From Tubulanus polymorphus (lineage: Eukaryota > Nemertea > Palaeonemertea > Tubulaniformes > Tubulanidae), in assembly GCF_964204645.1 (NCBI RefSeq), contig NC_134028.1, positions 5,430,501 to 5,494,500 on the forward strand: a DNA stretch of 64,000 nucleotides. The letters are read 5' to 3'. Below, piece after piece: positions 35,129-47,035 of the stretch (its first letter is position 1; each line of letters opens with the position of its first letter). The notes below the pieces were generated by a model. That model was given only the letters and a program-made list of their open reading frames with translations, was not told where the DNA came from and made no database searches. The position numbers and the translations under genes are program-made.

Positions 35129-37144
35129 ATGAAGTTAGTGCTGGTTTTGTTACTGGTCGGGTATATCAGTGGTGAGTTGACCAACTAATAGAAATAGACT
35201 ACGAAATATAATTAACGGTATCGTTATTCGTCGATAAATCAAGCTTATCATCATTTGGACGTAAATAACCATCAAATTACTGTTGAAATCTCATATGATC
35301 AGTTCGAAAATTTTTTCATTTATAAACCGAATTTTTATACTGTTTATCGTGTAAACTCTTTGTAATTTCTTCACAAACTTCTTAATCTTGAATAACACTC
35401 ATTCTCAGCCCAGAAGTGCGGCAATCCGGCCATCAAACATAAATATGGGAATGGAGAGAACGGATTTCGAATTGTCGGTGGTAGCGAAGTAATATCTGGA
35501 AGTTGGCCTTGGATGGCCGGTTTGAGAAGAGCTGACAACAAGCAATATTGCGGAGGATCGTTGATACACCCTGAATGGGTGCTCAGCGCAGCTCATTGTT
35601 TCGACGAGTACGTGTTTATAAGTTCCGTTGCAAATTAAGCATGGAAAATCGAAATTTGACACAAACAGAATCCCACAATAATGTCGAAAAATAATGTCCG
35701 AAAATGTTCACTTGAGCTAAGTTTAGTTTAGGACTAGTAGTTTATTCAACTTTTCGACTATATTCAAATAGACATCTTCTGGAATACTGTATATATTCCT
35801 GAAAAATTACTATTAGGATATAGTCGAAAAGTTGAATAAACTACTAGTCCTAAACTAAACTTAGCTCAAGTGAACATTTTCGGACATTATTGTGGGATTC
35901 TGTTTATGTTATATGTATAACGTTTAGTTAAATTTCTATTTTCCGACTTCATTTTTCGTCATTATAATGGAATTCTGTTAGTATTTTCGTCACGATACGG
36001 ATATAGCGTCTTATCAATCGTGGTTATGCAGCATAATTCACTGATTCTATACGTATATAGTTTGATCAAATTTTTCTAAACAGAATTCGTAGCCCGAGAT
36101 TCTACAAAATTGCTCTGGGAAAACACACGAAAACATCGAAAGAACCCTTCGAGCAATTGATTCAAGTATCGAAAATCATCATTCACAGGCGATACCGTTC
36201 ACCGACATCCGGTCACGATATCGCTTTAATCAAATTATCGCGTCCAGCCCAGTTAAACGACCGCGTATCCTTGATTTGCCTTCCGACTGCACCACCAAAG
36301 CCAGGGAAGATGTGCTATGTGACTGGATGGGGACTTACGCACGGTCAGAAACTCTCTCTATTTGAGCATGAAAATACAGTCGCTGTTTCGGAGAATTTAG
36401 CAATTCTTTGTGTAAAATGTAGTATATTGGCTTTGTTGAACATTTGTATACTTATTCACCTTTTCAGGAACTAGTTTTCACGGAAACCTGAAACAGGCAA
36501 TGGTACCGATAGTTAGCCAGGCAACTTGTAGGCAGTCCGATTACTACGGCCGAGCGATTCGACAATCTATGTTATGTGCTGGCTACGAGATGGGAGGCCA
36601 CGACGCTTGCAAGGTATTTGGATAGTTTGGAGTTTGTATCATAATTCCCATACTGGCAAAAACGAAGCATGGGCGCTCCAGTTTGGAATACCAAAACTGG
36701 CCTGCTAATTTTTCTGCATAACTACTTATTTTATATCATTTTTCATGTTTCCATCTGTTTTCTATCCGTGTTATACATGTACAAGTAGTTATGTGTAAAG
36801 ATATAGTCCGTTCAGTGAATAGGAATATTTTTCAGAGTAGGAAAAGTAACTTAGTCATAGAAACTCGGTTTGAGAGATTCCAAAATCAGGGACATCGGCA
36901 CAATACGTATACGACAGCCACCAATAACCAACAAATCCAATTTTATGGACGATGAATGAATACTTATAATGTTTTATTATAGATGGACAGCGGCGGACCT
37001 CTGGTATGCGAAAATAACGGAATCTACGAACAATATGGTATCGTTTCATTCGGCATTGGCTGTGCTGAAGTGCGCAAACCAGGGATATACGTCAGGCTCA
37101 ATCTATACCTGGGTTGGGTCAAAGCAGTAATGGCGTCTCAATGA
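35129..37144 (+). CDS. secreted trypsin-like serine protease
   Basis: Five exons: 35129-35171, 35409-35607, 36084-36343, 36468-36613, 36983-37144; 269 residues. Signal peptide [15 protein letters not shown], a short propeptide with one Cys, activation site after FR (RIVGG), then an S1 domain. The catalytic triad is complete: His in SAAHC, Asp in HDIALIKL, Ser in MDSGGP. Asp six residues before the catalytic Ser (DACKMDS) predicts trypsin-like cleavage after Lys/Arg. The residue normally Gly193, whose backbone helps form the oxyanion hole, is Met here, which is unusual. Probably an extracellular or digestive protease. Intron 2 holds a palindromic repeat (35663-35905). AATAAA at 37164-37169. 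GATA-type and HNF1-like sites sit just upstream. Confidence 0.93.
35663..35905. repeat. fold-back repeat with degenerate hammerhead-like arms
   Basis: The arms (about 35663-35790 and 35800-35905) are inverted copies, outer ends AAACAGAATCCCACAATAAT and ATTATTGTGGGATTCTGTTT. The right arm reads CCTGAAAAATTACTATTAGG, then ATATAGTCGAAAAGTTG, a decayed form of the motif seen at 58154-58187. Lies in intron 2 of the protease gene. Confidence 0.75.
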
Positions 37145-38431
37145 AAGTGTTAGAGAACGCTTCAATAAATCATTATCTAATGTACATAGCAAAGCTTTTA
37201 TTTTTTCGATAGTTTTCAAGTGGTAGCCTGTCTAATTTCGAAGCTCCAATTGAGAATAATCTCTACAATGAAATAAACGGAAATTGTACTAATTGCAGGA
37301 TACAGAATTCTCGGATTAAATAATGAAATTCACATTTCTATAAATCGATTGGCATTTCCTTTGTAGGAGTATCCATTTGAGCTTTGCGTGAGATTAAAGA
37401 ACACTGTATGAACATAAAAATCGACAGGTAGAAATTAGCTAGTGACAGACTGAGTGAATTTCTTCGAGCGAATAATTAACTGGCCGTAAAAACCCTCTGC
37501 AATCGAATTCGTGCCTCCTTCGTGTTTTCATCAGAATTTTTCAATAAAAAATTCTGTTCGTTTTTATTGTTATGTCCGTCTTGATTTTTAATCTAGTAAC
37601 TTGTAAAGGTTTTGTTCATCTCAATCTTCAATCTCATGATTTGCAAAAAAGGATTTTTTTTCAATTCTTCCATCATTTTAATCAAATTCATCACAATTTT
37701 CGCTCCTTTCTAATTTTTTTTCTGCAGTCCTTCCGAGATTTTATGTGGAAAATACTCAAGTGATTGAAAAAAATAGTTTTAATTATTTTTCCTGTTCCCT
37801 TCCATTTTTCAATGAATTTTATTTTCTCTCTCCACACTGCCATCTTTTCTTGAAAACATCCGGACCCCAAGTAATAAATAAAAGGCCTAAGCTGCAAAAT
37901 TCGGCAAAAATCGATCCACCGACGAAATTTGCCTGTCTATGACGGGTTAAGAAGGAGCGATTTGAATTTATTTTTGAAATGATTGACATCTACGAAAATG
38001 TTTTTGTTATCGTGAAATATTTACCATCATGCGATTGGGGTTTACCAGACTTGAATAGTCGGATTAACCGCGCAGTGAGCGTTTCGTGTTTTTCGTGTCG
38101 CGTGATGTAAAAGCTTCGGAAGATTATCACCATCGGCATACGAGATAATGCAAGTCTCGATAATCAAACACGAAGAGCGTGGACGCGCCGTAAATGTATA
38201 GGTGATGTTGATTAATTTTTTCTCTCTTCACCAACCAACACTAATGAATAGGCGCATTCAATAGAACGAATTGCAGCTAAGAGCCGATTATGACGGGATC
38301 GGACGAGTACTTCTATAGTTATGTTTGAATATATCGGAATTGAAGTTTCTTTCGAAAATTGTGTTCTCGGATGCTTAGTATTTTTTGTTCAATGGAATAC
38401 TTCACTACATCGACGTAAATTAACAAATAAA
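37145..38431. other. intergenic between protease and lectin-like gene
   Basis: Contains a T-rich dispersed repeat (about 37505-37870) whose inverted relative lies at about 46735-47035. The rest is presumed promoter of the lectin-like gene; no other gene seen. Confidence 0.5.
37505..37870 (+). repeat. dispersed repeat, inverted relative at 46735-47035
   Basis: Matches the complement of 46735-47035 in order: TTATGTCCGTCTTGATT, CTAGTAACTTGTAAA, TCTCATGATTTGCAAAAAA, AAATTCATCACAATTTTC and CTGCAGTCCTTCCGAG. Short open frames crossing it are not genes. Confidence 0.75.
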
Positions 38432-39476
38432 ATGGACTACATCGCGATGCTGGTGCTGCTTATAATGACAACCGGAATCTCGGCGAGAAAATATAGTTTG
38501 GTAAACGAAACGGCTTTTTTAAGTAACGGCATGATTGCGCGGTACACAACGCGATCTCGGATTCACTGTTCCATTTACTGCGATATGATACCGTCAAATT
38601 GTACGGCATTTATTTTCGAAATGAACTCCAACAGCGAGTCATCATCGTGTACGCTGCACGAAGGAGCGGCTTCCAGTTTGGAAAGACCATCAACGGCCAG
38701 TAAAAAGCAGTTTTATACTTTAGGCCTACACATAACGGTAAACAACTTTCTCAGATATTCTATCACAAATTTGCAATTTCACGCTGATAACTTCTTGTTA
38801 AAATGTAAAATTTGCATATTTTGGACGTATAGTCTTTTCAAACTAATTCAATTTTGACATTTCTGACATTGTGTGTGTAGGTCTGTGACAAGATTCTGTG
38901 CAAAGACGCAAAAATTATCTCCGATTTTGTTTCAGGTGAAAGCGTTGCCCACGTATGCAGTTTCGTCTGGTGCGAGAGTCTGTGATCCAGGGAGCGAACT
39001 AGCATCAGCGGTTACGCCCAGTGAATTCGATTTATTGAAAGCAGCTTCCGCTAACACCAAGGGTAAAAGACGAACACACTAGAAGAATTGGCCTCTCTTA
39101 AAAATTCTCACATGATAATCACTTCTAGAAAAATTGTTTGACTCAAGATATATATCAAAAAGATAACCTTTAGAGGTAGCATTTTTCGGCTGGGATAAAG
39201 ATGTCTGTGTATCGTATTCTTCGAAATAGAAAGAATTATCTAGAAAATGATTCATTATATTCAGTGTTCGCTGTTTGTTGTTTTGCAGCTTACGTAGCCA
39301 TTTATCGAGAAGTGAAAACGGATCCGATGCGATGGCACAACGGACAAGGGCCGGTGGTCAATGGGTCGTTTTGGAAAAACAATCCGGTTAACAAGCTGTG
39401 CGCTGTTATCAATAATGGACAGCTAGAAGAACACGATTGTGCACACAGCCACCCAAACATGTGTCAACTAATATAA
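38432..39476 (+). CDS. secreted C-type-lectin-like protein
   Basis: Three exons: 38432-38737, 38936-39062, 39289-39476; 206 residues, phases agree. The chosen ATG begins a clear signal peptide (MDYIAMLVLLIMTTGISA); an upstream in-frame ATG at 38321 would place 37 residues before it and is less likely. Exon 1 is a cysteine-containing module with spacing like a PAN/Apple-type domain (HCSIYC, NCTAF, SSCTLHEGA). Exons 2-3 read as the later half of a C-type lectin-like domain: AYVAIYRE, MRWHNGQGPV, FWKNNPVN, LCAVINNGQ, HDCAHSHPNMCQ. Typical EPN/WND calcium-sugar residues are not evident, so sugar binding is uncertain. Probably extracellular. Confidence 0.75.
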
Positions 39477-41284
39477 TTTATCACAGGGTGGATAGCATTA
39501 TATATCGCGATTTTACCATTCTAGTAGTGAATATAATTGCTCTATAGGTGGCGTTATCGACGTTGTTTATTACTGCATTTCACGGAGTCATTTCCGGTTT
39601 CAGTTGTGTTGTCGCGTAACTAATTACACATTAAATGACAATAGTCGTAACCGAGCAAAACTACGGCGCTGTTTACTGCAGGGAAGGCCACGTAACTCTA
39701 CTCTATCCCAGGATAACTGTTCACGGGAGACGGCATTTGAAACGCGAAGATTATAATACATAAAACGACAAATGGCAATACGTTTTACGTAGAGTTTATT
39801 GATATGGCTTATAATTATAAATATATGTAACCACTTCGATTTCGATTGGAATATATGATACCCATAATAATTAAGATACATACGCGTATAGTATATTTAG
39901 TTATATCATTGAAATTATCTACAACAAATGAATTCATAATGAAAACCATCCTCGATTGCCAGGGTTTGTATGCCTCCCGCCGAAGCTCACACCAACACTA
40001 AACCTGGCCGCAGACCCTTCATTGGTCTATTACATTGCCCTAGATTTCTTGGATCGGGATGCAATCAAACCCTGGCACGCGATGATGAATAAAAACTGAC
40101 CTATGCAAATCTACAGTCGATACGATATTATGTATGTACATCTAAAAGAATCTTTTGAACAGTCTTACAGTCGTCCTACAAATCGAAAACCGTTATGAAA
40201 CGTGGCTCGGTAATGGGCTAAAATCTTAAGAATTGTGACATTATAATTGTATATTAGTAAATACACATTAATCATACAGTTAAAATGCCCTTTGCCCAAT
40301 TCACTGGTTTGAGTTGAGAATGACTCATTACCGTTAAAAGAGATATATATGCAAGTAGAAAATGAACACATGATGTTAATATCTCAGGAGGATGAAAATT
40401 CGATGTCAAAGATATTCATACATATCATATAGTCATAATAAAGGTAAAATTCAGTAATGATATTTTCATTTATACATCCGAATTTTTTCCGAGTTCCAAA
40501 CAACACGGACCTAACTAATGCAAACGACTAATTTCAATGTCCATGGTCATGGTACAAAATTATTCATTTGAGGTACTCATGTTCAGTAATATGGCAATGG
40601 ACCGATGAACGCGTTAGTTATGCGTTAACTTAATTCTGCCCTATATCGTAACAGTCATTGGAAATGAACTTATTTTTACCGATCAACGTCGAACTAAATG
40701 GGTTCAGATAAGCCCTATTCGAGAATGACGATATCAGCAGATAAAATACCAACATACATGCACATATACGTAAGAACACGTAATTGGCAGATAAATATGA
40801 TATATGTTTTAATCTAGTTAAGATCTACCAAATCTACCTACATATATATAGGGCTATGTAGTAATTTTCACCGGGAAATACAATGGTTTAATTGTAACAA
40901 GTTCTTTTTCGGAAATATAAAAACATATCGACAAAACATATTATGAATTCTTTTTGCACTACCCGCAAAATCATATTACATTGAAAATGTTTATCCCGTT
41001 ACAATTAAATGACCATCAACGGTCATACCGGCCGTAACTGACCGTACGTGGTAAATTCAACTAATTCATCTATATACACGCTGAAAAAGTACAGTATTAG
41101 TTGCACGTTTAAGCAAAAAATGACCGTTGATATCTTTCAAACTAAAATCCATGATGATAATTGCACTGTTTTTAGCACAAAGTTTTTCTATAATTCGATA
41201 TTCTCGCTCTTTTTAAATATACATACAGAAATTGCACCACATGCAAGTTATGCTACTCTCTTTATTTTGCGAAGGCATTTTCTC
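39477..41284. other. convergent 3' flanks of lectin-like gene and IRF
   Basis: AT-rich with short microsatellite-like stretches. A minus-strand polyadenylation signal for IRF (TTTATT) lies at 41261-41266, just after its stop. No gene seen. Confidence 0.5.
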
Positions 41285-44113
41285 TTAATAATTCAGATCA
41301 TGCAAGTAATTACTGCGGAGACTAGGTGCTGCCATAAGTTCTGCCAGTGAGTGGCTGTGAAGGAGTTCCATAGTTTGACTGTTACAATAGGTGTGATCTT
41401 CTAGCTCTTGTTTCGTTAATACCAAAGATGGTGCTGTCGGCGAGAATAAAATACGTACTTATTAAATAAAGTCTCAATCCAATATCGTAAATTAATTTCC
41501 AATAAAAACCCCGAAACTATGGAACCCACATGTAGGTTCAGAGGGTAGCACTGTAGCCACGTACTGCCGTCACAAAATTCTCCTGGAAACTGCATCTGAA
41601 TGCAGTAAATTTTCTAGAAAGCACATTGCATCAGGACTTCATTTATTGCTTGGAAAATGCACCAGAAAGCAGTTAATTTTCAAATTTTTCTGGGGGATCA
41701 ACCCCCACATTCCTCTCGTTTGTCGTGGATTATGCCATCTTTTTATAAGTTGTGCTTCCCACAACATAGGTCTCTGGTGTCGACCCTGGAACCAAAGGCA
41801 CGACTTTTTGGGTTTATACGACAATATGACATATATTTCATTTGAGAACCACATTTCCTCGGTTCTTACCGGTTTCCATCAAACATGACTCGTCATAATC
41901 TACGATAACAGTGCCCCTGCTGCCATTCGAATCAACTATTTCCATAATCATCTGAAATATATGATGAATTCACAAACCATAATGACGTGCATCCGTACCG
42001 ACGTAAAAATACTGAAATACTGAAGTTTATAGTCTCGATATGAATACCTTGGCCAGTTCTTCATCGTTTTCTGGCACTGGGTGAGTTAACCCGCTATCAT
42101 CCGGCTCGATTTCACGGTCTAAAACGATCATTTCCTGGTTGTCGTCGCCTAAGCCGCTGTCTGGGGATGGAATGTCTGAATCAGTCATACAGGACGGAAT
42201 GTCTGACCAAGCTAAAAGAAAAGAAGAAAATTGATATATTCACATAAAAAAGGCTAATTCAAAGAATAAAACGAATTGTACGCGCAACAACGAGGACCTG
42301 CGACTCAGGAATGCCTATTTTATTGACTTGCCTTCATTATCTAAGATATTGTTGCCCGTCTGTGTTGTCATGTTAAGTTCACCGTCCGTTGCATTTTCAA
42401 TAGCAGAGTCTAGGTCTAGATCTTGCTGTATAGACAACAGATTAATCGAAAAATTCTTTAAATTGCATTCTTATAATTCAATTGAAGAAAATTTCGTTTA
42501 GTTATGAAATGAAATGAATATCATTGCATGGCATGGTAGGGAGACATTATCAGCAGTTGGTTAGATTTTAAAGTTTCAACTTCAAGGCGAATGTATCAAA
42601 ATGTACCAAACTCACTGGTATGGTACTTGGCGAGCATCAAGTGCGCAATTCTGAATATCTTTTGTGGATAAAAGTTTATGTTGGTTTTCGTTGCAACAAA
42701 ATGGCCGAACCACATCTGAGTGGGCGCCAATGTTCTCGGGTATACTCATGTTTACGATGCTGAGCATCGTAAAGCAAGTATACAGTACCCAAAATTCAGC
42801 ATACCCCTGGATAAATGTCGAGTACCATACTTGAAGGGGAACTCGGAATTGAGTATATTTCGATAATTTCGCCTTCCAGGTGCATAGACACATTTTCGTA
42901 CATACTTTGTAAACGGTTGTATCGCGCAGAGGCAGTTCTTCAATATCAAATTGGGCACCACCGCTTGAAACGCGTTGACGGTCTGAATGAAAATTAACAC
43001 ATAAGATGAATGAGATTTTGATAGCCGGAAAATGTTTTGGTAACTTCTTAACTTATATATTACCAGTAATTTGCCGAAGTATAGGCCTATATGCATTTCA
43101 TTATTTTCATACTCACTGCGACGCAGTATCGGTCCTTTCCTTTTATTCGGCTCGAATCTGTAAACTTTGAACGCATCGCATCCTTTCTTTCGCGAAAGTT
43201 TTTTGTCTTCGACAATATCCGCTAAACTGTTCAGAGCACATCGGAAATTTGCCTTCCAACGTTTCGGGTTGGCTTTGTCACGCCCTTTCTGGAACTTTCC
43301 TGTTCATAGAATGGTATAAAAACAACGACGTCGTCATTACTTTTGAGAGATGAAATATTCGAAACCGCAAAATGATGCAAAAATCGAATCATTTTAACAA
43401 AAGCATAAATGCATAAAATTCTCGTTCCCGTGAATTTGCATTATTTTATATTCATAAGATTATCATTTTATTCAACTTCATTCTAATTGAAAAACCTCCA
43501 AAATATTTGAGACCATAGTTTTGGGTATTCTACTTTATTCCAATTGAAAAACCTCCAAAATATTTAAGACTAGTGTAGAATTGGATTGAAGAGGTAAATC
43601 TTTAGGGTGCGGTCACTTAGAACAGCACTATTCCCCTAACGGGGTCTGGTGCCGAGCATGTTAGGGGAAGATGTATGCATTCTCCGAAGAATTACCTGTG
43701 TGGATGGCCCAATTCCTAAACAGACAACAATCGCTGATTCTCCAACCCTGGCGAGAACCGTGTTTCCACGGTATTTGCACCAGCGTGTGGTGGTCGTCCA
43801 ACCACGTCAATCCCGGATAGCGACCGCTGTCTATTTGTTCGACGAGCCACGGTCGCAACCGCAACCGTTCCGACGAACCGTACGCCGAGAATTCGTCAGT
43901 CTCTGCCGGACTCGCATCGCGACTATGAACCAACGTGCTCGGTCTGGTTCGTCTTGATCGTCGTCGGTGGTTTCGGTGGTGGTGGCCTGGTGAAGTTTCG
44001 TCCGGCGCTTGCCAGGACGGATCGTGCACGTCATCATCATCTACATCGACATCCCCAGCATCAAACTGGCTGTAATCTACGATTTTACAAGCTGCTCTAC
44101 GCGGGTACGGCAT
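41285..44113 (-). CDS. IRF: interferon regulatory factor (IRF) transcription factor
   Basis: Seven coding exons, 5' to 3': 44113-43696, 43299-43117, 42982-42906, 42425-42332, 42211-42048, 41951-41870, 41433-41285; 388 residues. The DNA-binding domain spans about residues 84-195 with the tryptophan repeats (W89, W104, W116, W124, W135, W154) and IRF blocks [52 protein letters not shown] and DAFKVYRF. The C-terminal half is acidic and Ser/Asp-rich; no IRF-association domain is evident, so it is closest in plan to the IRF1/2 group. Residues 1-83 are a long, unusual N-terminal extension (DVDVDDDD, then a His/Arg-rich stretch). An acceptor just upstream with an in-frame TAG implies a non-coding 5' exon. 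The intron after 42332 uses a GC donor. Nuclear regulator of immune or stress genes in animals. Confidence 0.9.
43475..43575. repeat. short tandem duplication in IRF intron 1
   Basis: Two copies of about 35 bp, each ATTYYAATTGAAAAACCTCC then AAAATATTTRAGAC, spaced about 60 bp apart. Confidence 0.8.
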
Positions 44114-44914
44114 TTTGGATTCAGTCTATCTGCAAAATAGATATCCAATAAAAAATGTCTCGATTTACCTCGTGATATGACTCGTTTTAAAGCGTGTCGA
44201 TTACCGGGGTAGTAGAAGTTAACACTCCAGTTCGTTAGCGCGTTATTATATGTACGAAATGTTGAAAATAAAAACTAATGGAAAATACGCAGGAAGAATG
44301 CATTGAAGTCAATGAAAAGACTGGCGTTACCGGGATTGACTACCAGGTTGTATTATTTTTAGAAAATGGTTTCCCCCAACGGTACTCAGTATCAAAAATA
44401 AACACGTAGCCTGGAGCTCAGGGTCCAAAGTAAAAATAGGTTTTCGGTTAAATGATTTATGTACGGCGTAAAACTTATTTCTAGTGGACTGCATTTCACC
44501 AGATGTACGGATTCAAATGGAAAACTCTTAGCGATTCAAGTGCACCAAGATATCGGGCTTGTAATATGGTGACCTATTTTCACACCCAACGTCACATGAT
44601 TTGCACGCCCACAAGGAGCGTGGGACGATAATTTGGCAATAGTTTGAATTAGATATAAATAACGGCATTTGATTTATGATGTGCTCTGAAACGATCGAAC
44701 ACATTCTTTTTCTGTACGAGAGGAACTTCGATTTAAAAAAGCCCCCCCCCCCCGCTGGTGACGCAGACGCCTATGATTTTGGCGTGTTGATGTTTACCGA
44801 TCTTATCTTAAAACTTTGAATCAATTACTGTTTTCTATAAATAAATATACCATTCAACGCCATCAATCTATTTCATAGCTTAAAGTGTTGAAAAGAGGAA
44901 GAATATATATTATA

Positions 44915-45065
44915 CCGTCAAAGTCCGTTATAACGCCATCCTTTTTAATGCCATGCTGTTCTGTAAACGCCAACATTTTTCAAAGAACAAATTTGATCAA
45001 TTAAACTTAAATCCAATGGAAAAAACCATTCTTTATAACGCCTAATTCGTTGTACGGGTATTTTA
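44915..45065. repeat. partial relative of the pogo/Tigger-type MITE at 54633-54821
   Basis: Begins CCGTCAAAGTCCGTTATAACGCC after TA and follows the left two thirds of the later copy in order (ATCCTTTTTAATGCCATGCT, CAACATTTTTCA, ACCATTCTTTATAACGCC). The right terminal inverted repeat is not evident. Confidence 0.6.
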
Positions 45066-46734
45066 ATATATTTCCTTTAAAAGCTTTTAATTTCGGATAT
45101 CTACATTTTCGGGTTACATGTTCTCAGGTTTCGAGATTTCATGGACGAGGAAAAACAATGCAAAGGAAATTCAGGAAAAATATGACTGAAAGTCCTGTGT
45201 TGCGGTATCGTTCATCGGACTAAGAACGACAAACTAAAGAATGTACGAAAAAACAACATTTTTTATTTCACGTTAACCAACATATCTATTATATGCATAG
45301 CTCTCATAATTATGACCAGTTTTAGGCGGTGATAAGAGCGCAGAAAAATGCATTGTTATCAACGTTAAGAAACTGAACAATAGTTAGATATACATTACTT
45401 CCTTAATACTCAGCGTACAAACCTGTCCTATATATTCGCTAGGTACTTCCCCTCCTATCTTATAATGATCTCTTAGTGGTGACGTCAACCAAACTAATGA
45501 CATGATAGACAGAGCATATTCAAATATATCATCTGTGTCGCTAAAATCATGCTTACCCCAATTCAAAATAGGGCTTCGGGACTACAACCCTCATCCGGCA
45601 GGATCCAAACACTAAACAGACTAGATCTAGCTGCAGACCAGACAGAATGATGTTTCTAATTTAAGATCGGGGTTTTTCCTGTTTATCCAGCAGCTAGGCG
45701 GGATTTATCTTTTTTTTGTCTCATAGCAACGGGTCTATCACAACAAACGACCCGATTATTCATACCTGCAGTGGAACATTGTCCCGATCTAATCCCGAAC
45801 ACAAACGATGAAATAAATCCACGAACGAATACAGTCGAGCCCGATCGAATGCAGATCAAGCTTATGGAAAGGGTACCATACGTGGAAGCGATTGGCGGGG
45901 ATCTGGGTTTCCCCGGGAAAATTTGAAAATATAGATGCAGCTGCATTTTGAAAGTTTGTTCACAATTTACATACATCGATTTCACAGAGAAACTGTTTAG
46001 TCATCAAGAATTGCTCCCCTAGGATCCACGCCTGCAGGTGGTAGCCAGAAATATTGTTCTCATCTTTAGGTTGGAGCCAAGATTTTTGGAGTGGACAACG
46101 TAGTAAAAGCAAACATTACGGAAACACTGATAGGTGCAGGCCCGTGCCGAGCTTTTTTGAGGGGCAATTCTATTTCAAGAAAAAGAGCACTTTCCAGTTG
46201 AAAAAGGATAGATCTTAAATACGGGTACGGTGTTCGGGTACCTGAATAAATCATTTGATAATGAATTACTTTTTAATTTTCGTTAAAAAACATGAAGATT
46301 ACATCTAAATTTCGAAAAATCTTGACCCAATTGTTGACACTTGAAGGGCACTTTGAAAATTTTAGGGGTTCGTTCGCTACCCCCGAACATGTGTTACCAT
46401 AGCTTTATGATTAATTATTCATCAAACAAAATTGAAATTAAATTTGGCGGGTAAAATTGGTAGACTTGAGCACTACCGTGTTTTTGAATGGCCATTAAAA
46501 TGGAGTAGAACCAATATAAAAAATAAGGATTATTGCATTGTGTATGTTTATCGATAAAGATCAGCTACCATTTGACATGATTTGAGACTTCGAATTAAAA
46601 CAACCGAGACAGATTTCTCCTCAATAAAATTCGTAGTTTTTGGTTCGACTAGCTTGGAGTACGGGTATTTTTCAAGGAAAAAGTTAGAGGGCGAAGGGAA
46701 AATATAGAAATAACATTTTTGTTATCATAGGCGT

Positions 46735-47035
46735 CTTAAAATGGAAGGGAACAGGAAAAAATAAAGATAAACATTTTTATCATTTGGTTATTTTCAACAT
46801 TAAAACTCGGAAGGACTGCAGAAAAAATACAAAAGGAGTGAAAATTGTGATGAATTTGATTCGAATGATAGGCGAATGAAAAGAAAAACTAACTTTTTTG
46901 CAAATCATGAGATTGAAAATCAAGATGAACATAACTTTTACAAGTTACTAGATCGAGAATCAAGACGGACATAATGAAAAAAAAATTCTATTGAATGTAT
47001 TGTGATGAAAACGCGGACTAAAAAAGTAATTCTTT
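46735..47035 (-). repeat. dispersed repeat, inverted relative of 37505-37870
   Basis: Shares ordered blocks with the complement of 37505-37870, including CGGAAGGACTGCAG, GAAAATTGTGATGAATTTGA and AATCAAGACGGACATAA. Family unknown. Confidence 0.75.

Noticed and set aside
37572-37942. Open frames of 60-68 codons on both strands
   Set aside because: They fall in a T-rich dispersed repeat and show no protein-like composition.
38321-38431. Upstream ATG extending the lectin-like protein by 37 residues
   Set aside because: The downstream ATG at 38432 starts a clean signal peptide; the longer form would bury it.
43649-43957. Open frame of 102 codons on the plus strand
   Set aside because: It is the antisense of the IRF DNA-binding exon, whose minus-strand reading has clear family motifs.
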